DNA of 64,000 bases, taken from Lutimonas vermicola. Its GTDB lineage: Bacteria; Bacteroidota; Bacteroidia; Flavobacteriales; Flavobacteriaceae. Below, piece by piece: positions 57,839 through 64,000 of this stretch. The stretch is from positions 806,001 to 870,000 of the forward strand of contig NZ_JBCDNA010000003.1 of the NCBI RefSeq assembly GCF_038433205.1. Direction: 5' to 3'. The number at the start of each line of letters is the position of its first letter. The first letter of the stretch is position 1. The position numbers and the translations under genes are program-made. Below the pieces are notes generated by a model. That model saw nothing but the letters and a program-made list of their open reading frames with translations, had not been told where the DNA came from and did not search any database.

Positions 57839-60702
57839 TATTCATTTTTTAGATTATTGAGTATTTTTTGGAAATCAGTCCACAGCCCTAATTCAGAATA
57901 TGCAGAAGCCGAAACCACTGAGAAAAAACCATCCCCGTCATAGAAAATGTCTACAATAAGATTTTCATCATCTCTAATGAGCTGAATAGAGTCTTTATAT
58001 GGGGTTTGAATTATATAGGCAATTGATAAATTTGCTGGCTTGATTTTATTTCTTAAATGTTCATAGGCAGTAATTCTCCAACTATCTTTTATAAATCCAA
58101 AATCAACTATTTCATTTTTAGACTTTAAAAGGTTTAAAACTTCATTACCAAATTCACTTGGTTGTGAATTCATTAGAGCTGGCATTTTGAATTGCCCCTT
58201 TTTGTTATAGTAGATTAAAACAGTTGCCGATTCACCATCATTCCCTTTAAATTCATACAGTTCCTGATAATTAGAATGTATTATTGATGATATTCTGAAT
58301 CTTTCTTTTTCTATCTTAATATTTATGAATTGAAAGAGTTGCAGTAAAGATGATGTAGTTTCAGATTCTGGAAACTTAAATTTATCGCTTATAACTGGAT
58401 CAAATCTTGATAAATCTGCTGTTGTATCTGCTATGTAAAAAAAATGTTTCCCACCGGAATTCACATCACTTGTTGACCTGATATTAAGCTTAATAAAAGG
58501 TGTAATAGACTCATAATTAATTAAGTTAACTTTTTGTGAAGCTCTTATTAAGCCTGTATAAATCCATTTAAAATAGTTTTCATTGGTTTTGCCTCTTCCT
58601 GTTTCCACATTGAAAAATATTTCATCCCATTTGTTGCTCATAGCCTTGTGAACAGTTAATGCCCATCCAAAACGCAATTGAGCAGAATTCTTGATTCTAT
58701 AGTATTCTGAAGCAGGCATGTTCCCTAAAAGTCGTTGAATTTTGGTAAGTACCTTCATCTTTACCCTTTTTCCTTCATCAAGTTGCACAAACAATTCCTT
58801 TAATTCTTCATCTGCGTAAAGATTCCCTTTTTTAAAATTTTCTAATTCCTTTTCTGCGAGTTGATTTAGCAAAATTTTAAATGATACTATTTCTTCTTTG
58901 GAAAGTTCTCCCTTATCACTTAAGCGATAGTTTTCTAAGCTCAAAAACCTTAAGACGTGATTGGATTCTTTTAATTTAATTACAACTTCGCGAAATGTCA
59001 ATGGGGTTAATAGATTGGTTTTTTTTACTAAACTTTCGGAAACATCTATTATAGTTCCAAATTGACCATTAAATATTTTCTTTGGTTCGGCAAAGGGATC
59101 ATTTGCATCTTCAACGCGAATATTATTTCCAAAGACTATTAAATCATCCTTTGTTAAGTCAAAACCATTTTTTAATATGGAACTCTTTATCCAAAAGTTT
59201 ACTTTTTGAGCGTCATAGTTAGAATAACATAGTATCTGTGAGTTTATATCTGAATTTAGCGAGTTTTCAATTGCAGAACGTGATATGTCTTTGGAAACCT
59301 TATTTAGTCTTTCGGAAAACTCAAATGAAAGATTATTAAATGATTGCTGACGAATGCTTTTGACAGCTTTCAAAGCTTCTAAAACTAAAGGAGATTTATC
59401 CTCCTTATCTATTAGTTGAAAAGCTCTTACATTGCCTTTATACTTCTCTTTTAGATAATCTGGGTTTAGAGTTGATTCTTCCTTTTTCCCAATCGAAAGT
59501 TGATAGCTATCACCAATAAAAATGATTTTCCTTTTAGTGTTTTTACAGTCAGTAAATTTTATAAAATCTTCAAGTAATCTTCCTGAGCCAAATCGCAAAT
59601 CAATTGATTGATGGTAATTATCTGAAACTAATTGTGATTCATCAATGATGTAAATGCATTCTTCTGTATCATCTGATTTTTTTAGCGGAACTATTTCCAA
59701 TTTTAATTCTTTATTCATTTCATCGTTATCCTCTAATGCGTCTTCGCGCTTTTCATTTTGAGTATTACCACCATATATGTAGGAATAAATGCTTTTGAAA
59801 TCCAGGTTGCTATTTTTGAGTAGATTATTTGATACTCGACCCGAAGATGCAAAAAGCTTTACCTCAGGAATTTTATTTTTAAACGCGATGTCTTGAATAA
59901 ATGGGATCAGATGAGTTTTTCCACTTAAAGAAGTTCCCTGCAGCACAAAATATTTCTCATCATCTGATTTAATGAAGTTCTCAATTTCAACAAGTGAAGA
60001 CTTTTGGTCTTGGTATAAGTTATCAAAGTCTAGCTCAGATTCATATGAAGTAAAATCTGTTGTTTTTTCATAGTTCTCTGAAATATCATATAAGTCGGCT
60101 CTAAATACTTCTTTGAATAAATCAAATGATTTTTTTGGAATGGACACTTCTTTGTCCGTAATATCAATAATATCTCTAATTTTCTCAAGATAGTTGCTTC
60201 TGTCAATTATGAAAAAGTTCAATTCTTCTTTGGGAGGAATTGTTCCTTTTAGTTCAATTGATTTTTGGAAACAAACTGTTCTTATAGTATGATAAGGGTT
60301 AAAACAATATGGTTTTTTGAGCCTGTTTGAGATGTGTGATTCAGTTACTTTGATAAATCGTTCCTTTTGATTCTTAAGTTGAATGAAAGGATTTATTGAG
60401 TTTCCTCCTTTAATAATTTCTCCTTTTCCATTAGTCCAGCGACCATATTCGAATTCAGACCTAGCATTTTTTGGTAAGGTAATCTTACCTCCAAAATTTT
60501 TAAAGTCTATAATACAAACAACGTTCCTAGTTACTAACAGAGCGTCAATTTGAAGCCTATTTTCTTCTTCGCATTCAGAATTGGCTATCAATAAGCCATC
60601 AATTGAATACTTTTTGAATAAGTTGCCAAGGTTTTCCGCAAATTCCCTAAAAAAAGTATTTTCATAGTTTCTTGCGGCCGTTCCTTTTCTTATTTCTAGC
60701 AT
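57838..60702 (-). CDS. NERD-domain nuclease fused to SF1-type helicase (DUF2075-like)
   Basis: 954 residues. The N-terminal ~180 residues contain a NERD domain (RLQIDALLVTRNVVCIIDFKNFGGKI, the D...D-x-K of a PD-(D/E)XK-type nuclease). The ATPase follows: Walker A VLQGTSLSGKTHLIPF (about residue 257), Walker B YIIDESQLVSD (about 355) and motif III IGDSYQLSIGK. A C-terminal helicase part contains LRFGWALTVHKAMSNKWDEIFFNVE. The last ~150 residues are an additional unrecognised domain. It should unwind and cut nucleic acid in an ATP-dependent way. It is the third of four co-directional genes after a PGN_0703-type nuclease and a coiled-coil protein. The acidic/QLV substitutions in the motifs are within SF1 variation. 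Confidence 0.82.
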   Translation of the reverse strand: MLEIRKGTAARNYENTFFREFAENLGNLFKKYSIDGLLIANSECEEENRLQIDALLVTRNVVCIIDFKNFGGKITLPKNARSEFEYGRWTNGKGEIIKGGNSINPFIQLKNQKERFIKVTESHISNRLKKPYCFNPYHTIRTVCFQKSIELKGTIPPKEELNFFIIDRSNYLEKIRDIIDITDKEVSIPKKSFDLFKEVFRADLYDISENYEKTTDFTSYESELDFDNLYQDQKSSLVEIENFIKSDDEKYFVLQGTSLSGKTHLIPFIQDIAFKNKIPEVKLFASSGRVSNNLLKNSNLDFKSIYSYIYGGNTQNEKREDALEDNDEMNKELKLEIVPLKKSDDTEECIYIIDESQLVSDNYHQSIDLRFGSGRLLEDFIKFTDCKNTKRKIIFIGDSYQLSIGKKEESTLNPDYLKEKYKGNVRAFQLIDKEDKSPLVLEALKAVKSIRQQSFNNLSFEFSERLNKVSKDISRSAIENSLNSDINSQILCYSNYDAQKVNFWIKSSILKNGFDLTKDDLIVFGNNIRVEDANDPFAEPKKIFNGQFGTIIDVSESLVKKTNLLTPLTFREVVIKLKESNHVLRFLSLENYRLSDKGELSKEEIVSFKILLNQLAEKELENFKKGNLYADEELKELFVQLDEGKRVKMKVLTKIQRLLGNMPASEYYRIKNSAQLRFGWALTVHKAMSNKWDEIFFNVETGRGKTNENYFKWIYTGLIRASQKVNLINYESITPFIKLNIRSTSDVNSGGKHFFYIADTTADLSRFDPVISDKFKFPESETTSSLLQLFQFINIKIEKERFRISSIIHSNYQELYEFKGNDGESATVLIYYNKKGQFKMPALMNSQPSEFGNEVLNLLKSKNEIVDFGFIKDSWRITAYEHLRNKIKPANLSIAYIIQTPYKDSIQLIRDDENLIVDIFYDGDGFFSVVSASAYSELGLWTDFQKILNNLKNE

Positions 60703-60743
60703 AATAATTTTTTAATTCAAATAAGAATTGCACATAAACATTC

Positions 60744-61307
60744 TTAATTCTTCCAAAATCTCCAGTTACATTTCTTGTTATTTATATTCTTCTCAATTTT
60801 ATCAACTCTTAACTGAATCAAATTAACTTTTTCACTTATTATTTTGACATTGTTTTCTATGGATTTTGTATCATTAATCTTTTGAAGAAGTGTACTATTT
60901 GATTGTTGCAATTTTTCAATTGAATTTAATTCATCTAACTCATCTTTATATTCAAAGTATTTTTTATTATCTAAATCCGCCTTCATATACTTAAGAAGTA
61001 TTTTTTCATATTCCAAATCAGAATTTTTTAACTCATTAAGCATTCTTAGTAAATACAGATAGTTATTAGGTCCACTATGAGAAAATCTATATCTCTTTTT
61101 ATAAATAAATGTTAATTTATTTGTGCCGTAATAAGCCACAGGTTCGGAAGATATTTTTAACTGAAATTGTGGAAAAAATTCACTCCTATGGCAACGCTTT
61201 TGAAGAGATGATGTGTTAAAACTAATTTCATATAGTAGTGAATTTAGGGGTAAATCTTCATTCTCTTCTAATCTATGGAATCCGCATTCATTCTCGTAAA
61301 ATTTCAT
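60744..61307 (-). CDS. Hypothetical coiled-coil protein
   Basis: A 187-residue protein I do not recognise. The first ~100 residues are a compact mixed region (MKFYENECGFHRLEENEDLPLN ... FSHSGPNNYLYLLRMLNELK). The rest is a predicted coiled coil (LDNKKYFEYKDELDELNSIEKLQQ ... VNLIQLRVDKIEKNINNKK), ending in a short Trp-rich basic tip (CNWRFWKN). No signal peptide. It lies 41 bases upstream of the NERD helicase and 56 bases after the PGN_0703-type gene. A structural or adaptor role in that system is inferred from position. Confidence 0.6.
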   Translation of the reverse strand: MKFYENECGFHRLEENEDLPLNSLLYEISFNTSSLQKRCHRSEFFPQFQLKISSEPVAYYGTNKLTFIYKKRYRFSHSGPNNYLYLLRMLNELKNSDLEYEKILLKYMKADLDNKKYFEYKDELDELNSIEKLQQSNSTLLQKINDTKSIENNVKIISEKVNLIQLRVDKIEKNINNKKCNWRFWKN

Positions 61308-61363
61308 TTGTCAGGTTATATCGGTTATGCCTTTTTAGAGTGCATAATTTTTGCTTTCTTTTT

Positions 61364-62263
61364 TCAATCTTTGATTATATATCTATCATCTAGGTATTTC
61401 AACCATTTCTCGGTCCTTGTATTTGATTTGTGTTTGTTACAAATTGAAAGAAAGTTCTCGTAAGTTACAGGCACAAATCTGTCCTTATTATTGGTTAACA
61501 TGTTAATGTACTCATTACTTGTTTCTATAAAATGAACGTTTCCTTTAGGAAACATGGTTATTGAGGTAAAATGCTTAAACTTGTCAAAGTCCTCAAGAAC
61601 AATACTTTCTCCAAGTAGTTGGTTACGCCAAACTTGTCTAAATTTATCCGAAACTAGTAGATCAATTGTATTCGACTTGTAAAGCCCACATCGCTCAGAA
61701 ATTAAATAGTATTTTGAGTTTTTGTTATTGATATCCATTTCTTGTTTTGAGTTCTTCTTCAGTTTGTAATCATGCTCCGTGTATTTGACCTCAATTCCAA
61801 TAATTCCTTTTTGATTATCTATATGAGTGTATTCAATATATGTGTCAAATGAGGTCTTGTCTTTGAGATATTTTTCAGAAGGCTTAGGGGCATATTCTAT
61901 TTCTAGTCTGTCAAGGGATTGGATTTGACCACTTAACAGGTCATTAAGTACTTTTTTACCAAATTCAAGATCTGTTTTAAAAGGCGCGAACAAATTGAAC
62001 CCTATATGTTCACTGCGAAGCATATTAGAATAAAGAGGTCTGTTATATCTAGGGTATCGCTTTTTGACTTCTTGAAAGATTTTAAAATCATCATAGAAAT
62101 TCAATCCAGCAGAAGCGTCCTTTTCAGTCAAGTAATTGCCATATCCATCGAACGGGACTTCTAATTGGAAAGCACGATATTTTGATTGATGAAGACGAGC
62201 CTTTTCAAGAAATCCTGTGGTATCAGTTAATCTGTCTTTAGAATATTGAGGTCCAATTTTCAT
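61364..62263 (-). CDS. PGN_0703-type putative restriction endonuclease
   Basis: A 299-residue protein. It has a PD-(D/E)XK core: FDTYIEYTHIDNQKGIIGIEVKYTEHDYKLKK (Asp near residue 139, then E-V-K at about 158). Further family parts are FLEKARLHQSKYRAF near the N-terminus and LISERCGLYKS ... VWRNQLLGE. This matches the PGN_0703 family of putative restriction endonucleases in Bacteroidota. No methyltransferase is nearby, so self-protection must come from something else or the target is not unmodified host DNA. It is the first gene of the four-gene operon. A strong -7 box on the minus strand (62388-62395) lies about 125 bases before the ATG. Confidence 0.78.
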   Translation of the reverse strand: MKIGPQYSKDRLTDTTGFLEKARLHQSKYRAFQLEVPFDGYGNYLTEKDASAGLNFYDDFKIFQEVKKRYPRYNRPLYSNMLRSEHIGFNLFAPFKTDLEFGKKVLNDLLSGQIQSLDRLEIEYAPKPSEKYLKDKTSFDTYIEYTHIDNQKGIIGIEVKYTEHDYKLKKNSKQEMDINNKNSKYYLISERCGLYKSNTIDLLVSDKFRQVWRNQLLGESIVLEDFDKFKHFTSITMFPKGNVHFIETSNEYINMLTNNKDRFVPVTYENFLSICNKHKSNTRTEKWLKYLDDRYIIKD

Positions 62264-62365
62264 TCTATATACTATTTAAATCCGTCTCCACTTTCTTTTA
62301 AGAGATAAGAGTTCAATATATCTAAATCATATGTTTTAATTCATGACTTAAGTCAGACTGTTGCA

Positions 62366-62431
62366 AAATACCTTGATAAGGGTATTTCAAATATATGGCT
62401 TTGTCAAAATTGATTATACGGCTAACCGTAT
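62366..62431 (-). promoter_or_regulatory. Promoter/operator region of the four-gene operon
   Basis: Minus strand -7 box TATATTTG (62388-62395). Directly beside it is the dyad AAATACC/GGTATTT (62366-62388), and 20 bases upstream the perfect repeat ATACGG-CTAA-CCGTAT (62416-62431). Both dyads bracket the promoter, as expected for a repressor-controlled operon. Confidence 0.5.
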
Positions 62432-62663
62432 TTCTTCGAGCCTTATCTACATATAAGGGTCGAACTAAACTTATAAAATCCTGTATTTATTTAGCGTTTT
62501 AGAAAAGTTACCTATTCGGTTGTCTCAAACATTTACAGAAAGGATTTAAATCTGAATTCTGTATATTTAATGAAAGTTTAACAATGGTGCCCAATTCGAG
62601 ACCATGAAAGAATTTGGATATTTAATTTACTGGTAATAAGTCAGATACTCTATAAGCTATAAC

Positions 62664-62677
62664 CCTGTCGGGGTCAC
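62664..62677. repeat. attR core, island right end
   Basis: CCTGTCGGGGTCAC, identical to the core in tRNA-Arg(TCG) at 40583-40596. The terminator that originally followed the tRNA lies 11 bases further on. Confidence 0.85.
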
Positions 62678-62687
62678 AGATGAAAGA

Positions 62688-62716
62688 AAACCCTTCGCGT
62701 TGCGAAGGGTTTTTTA
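62688..62716 (+). terminator. Displaced terminator of tRNA-Arg(TCG)
   Basis: AAACCCTTCGC (62688-62698) and GCGAAGGGTTT (62702-62712) form an 11-bp perfect stem around GTT, followed by T residues. Its position next to attR shows where the tRNA transcript ended before the island inserted. Confidence 0.9.
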
Positions 62717-62721
62717 TTTGG

Positions 62722-62757
62722 AAAAATCGTCACCAGTTTACTGGTGTAAGATTTTGA
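62722..62757. other. Hairpin in the gene-free right flank
   Basis: CACCAGT-TT-ACTGGTG lies inside outer AAAATC/GATTTT arms. It is the second in a series of five hairpins between the island end and the porin gene (62688-63058). No ORF in this stretch is supported. Confidence 0.6.
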
Positions 62758-62763
62758 CAAATA

Positions 62764-63058
62764 AAAAACACCATCAGGCCTAAGCCTGATGTGGTTTTCT
62801 TTCTCGACATGGAGCCTATTCAGGATCAACGGAGTTAATCCTGGTATTTTGTAAAAGCGATCGAAAAATAAAAACACGTCACGAGTTAATGTGACGGATG
62901 TTTTTTCTCGAGATGGATCTTATTCAGGATCAACGGAGTTAATCCTGGTATTCTGTGAAATAGATCGAAAAATAAAAACACGTCACGAGTTAATGTGACG
63001 GATGTTTTTTCTCAAGATGGATCTTATTCAGGATCAACGGAGTTAATCCTTAAAATTC
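62764..63058. repeat. Three tandem 104-bp hairpin-bearing repeats
   Basis: Each unit has an AAAACAC...-stem-...T-rich hairpin followed by a conserved segment ATTCAGGATCAACGG then AGTTAATCCT (starting at 62818, 62922 and 63026). Period is exactly 104. The stem of unit 1 (CATCAGGC/GCCTGATG) differs in sequence from units 2 and 3 (CGTCAC/GTGACG), yet the fold is kept. CAGGAT/ATCCTG forms a second small dyad in each unit. They may be duplicated terminators or small RNAs. Confidence 0.8.
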
Positions 63059-63171
63059 ATTTACATAAGTCTTCAACAGGTAAAATGCACCTCACAGTAG
63101 GGGCCTGATATCTGCCTGGCATATCTAATCAATGGTCTGTATTTTAATTAATTCTTTAGCACCTCTCGCTA

Positions 63172-63183
63172 TGATATATATCA
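63172..63183. promoter_or_regulatory. TGATATATATCA palindrome upstream of the porin gene
   Basis: A perfect 12-base palindrome 60 bases before the porin ATG. It has the same form as boxes at 2121-2132, 3390-3401 (one base different) and 10718-10729, and resembles a CRP/FNR-type site. Confidence 0.5.
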
Positions 63184-63242
63184 TTAACCTCGTACTTTTA
63201 TTCACTTAAGTTTGTTTGAAGAAGATACACTCACTCCAGTAT

Positions 63243-64000
63243 ATGAAAATCTCCTTAAAGTCATTATCAGCTTCTTTGTTGTTTTCGCTTTTGGTTTACA
63301 GCACCTTGATATCACAGGAGCATTCGGGGCAAAAAAAAATAAAGTTTTCGGGGGATGCCAAATTTAGATTCGAACAGGACTGGAATTCGAAAAAATCGGA
63401 TGGGTCTTACCGTGAAGACAGGTTTAGGATGCGATTTCGGGTTAGAGCAGGACTTAATTATTCACCCAATCACTGGGCATCATTTGGTATTAGGTTCAGG
63501 ACAGGGTATTACCAAAAACAGCAGGATCCGAATTTAACTATTGGTGACGGATATCATGAATTTGAGTCTGTACCGATAGGTATGGATAAATTGTATTTTA
63601 GGGTCAGACTGAAGTCCTTCGATGGATGGTTAGGCAGAAATACCTTCCCCTTTGAAAAGCAAAACGAATTGTTCTGGAGCGATCATGTGGCCATAGACGG
63701 ACTGTACCTGAGTTCATGGCAAGCGATAGATGCCAATTGGATCGATGATATCGCATATTCGGGAGGAATCTTTACCATGTTAAATAGTTACGGAACTTTT
63801 AATGATAAAAGCTTAATCGGGATAGTTCAGGTCACTACTTACCATTGGAATAAGAGGTTAAGTATATTTCCGACTTTTTATTTTTTTAATCATATGCCGG
63901 ATATTCCGGACGGAAATGAATCATATCGTTTTAACTATTCAATATTTCAATTGGGATCAAAAGCCCTGGTTCTTGAACATCCAAGAATCACCCTTGGATT
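63243..64000 (+). CDS. Putative outer-membrane porin (N-terminal part)
   Basis: The frame is open from the ATG at 63243 to the window end (252 codons visible). A signal peptide (MKISLKSLSASLLFSLLVYS ...) is followed by alternating beta-strands with aromatic girdles: KFSGDAKFRFEQDWNSKK, DRFRMRFRVRAGLNYSPNHWASFGIRFRTGYYQ, KLYFRVRLKSFDGWLGRNTFPFEKQNELFW. This pattern matches 'putative porin' (alginate-export-like) families of Bacteroidota, which form beta-barrel channels in the outer membrane. The substrate is unknown. It is preceded by a palindrome that could be a CRP/FNR-family site. The C-terminus is outside the window. Confidence 0.75.
   Translation, partial: MKISLKSLSASLLFSLLVYSTLISQEHSGQKKIKFSGDAKFRFEQDWNSKKSDGSYREDRFRMRFRVRAGLNYSPNHWASFGIRFRTGYYQKQQDPNLTIGDGYHEFESVPIGMDKLYFRVRLKSFDGWLGRNTFPFEKQNELFWSDHVAIDGLYLSSWQAIDANWIDDIAYSGGIFTMLNSYGTFNDKSLIGIVQVTTYHWNKRLSIFPTFYFFNHMPDIPDGNESYRFNYSIFQLGSKALVLEHPRITLG

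Larger units (their letters stand above)
40583..62677 (+). mobile_element. Integrated genomic island in tRNA-Arg(TCG), about 22 kb
   Basis: The element is bounded by the 14-bp direct repeat CCTGTCGGGGTCAC at 40583-40596 (within the tRNA 3' end) and 62664-62677. It encodes an integrase next to the tRNA, an excisionase-like HTH protein, a replication/DNA-binding-like protein and mainly conflict/defence-type cargo. No conjugation (tra/mob) genes were recognised, so it is more likely a mobilisable or phage-satellite-type island than a self-transferring element. The displaced tRNA terminator lies just outside the right end (62688-62716). Confidence 0.85.

Noticed and set aside
62674..62877. A 67-codon minus-strand frame at the island edge
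   Set aside because: It lies over hairpins and repeats and has no protein-like character.

Overview
The window looks like a chromosome segment of a flavobacterium (Bacteroidota, probably Flavobacteriaceae). The base composition is AT-rich. Gliding/type IX secretion genes (gldD, gldE) and a secreted protein with a C-terminal sorting domain are present. Glutamine synthetases GSII and GSIII lie side by side, several genes have Bacteroidota-type -7 boxes (TAnnTTTG), and a DUF6090 protein sits at the left edge. No rRNA, CRISPR array or replication origin was seen.

Left end (1-5.7 kb), accessory: a truncated DUF6090 gene, a zinc-ribbon/PD-(D/E)XK endonuclease gene broken by one extra base in a C8/G8 tract, and two genes (DUF5694, DUF2254). 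Each of these two genes is bracketed by short complementary ends (GTTGNNNN ... N'N'N'N'CAAC), and the first of them lies between two related ~390-440 bp blocks. The layout matches integron gene cassettes, but the 'attC-like' blocks are unusually long. The region stops at tRNA-Arg(ACG), whose 3' end is duplicated beside ~150-bp tandem repeats, which suggests an old integration scar.

Core region (5.7-40.6 kb): BlaI/M56 sensor pair, Ca/Na antiporter, divergent GSII and GSIII, rhodanese, GSCFA protein, hydrolase and alaS on one strand, M23 peptidase/MerR/LemA/TPM, a 2Fe-2S reductase, LysE exporter, TPR protein, dut, flippase, L27/L21, EamA transporter, small lipoproteins, heme A synthase, gldD-gldE-ssb-mutY, HU, a 30-aa basic protein, RNase E/G, a 1205-aa secreted lamin-tail protein, recX, yqeY and tRNA-Arg(TCG).

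Genomic island (40,583-62,677): an integrative element sits in the 3' end of tRNA-Arg(TCG), bounded by a 14-bp direct repeat (CCTGTCGGGGTCAC). It carries an IntDOT-like tyrosine integrase, a small HTH protein and a replication/DNA-binding-like protein. Its cargo looks like conflict/defence genes: an AAA ATPase plus subtilase pair with a divergent AlbA_2 protein; a JAB/RadC protein; a HEPN protein beside a DUF6602 nuclease-like protein; a YwqK-repeat protein; and a four-gene operon of PGN_0703-type nuclease, coiled-coil protein, NERD-SF1 helicase and TPR-OB protein. That operon is the best candidate in the window for an undescribed system. A second tRNA 3'-end fragment inside the island suggests that it is composite.

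Right end (62.7-64 kb): the displaced tRNA terminator, an array of hairpins in 104-bp tandem repeats, and the start of a putative porin gene that runs off the window behind a TGATATATATCA palindrome.
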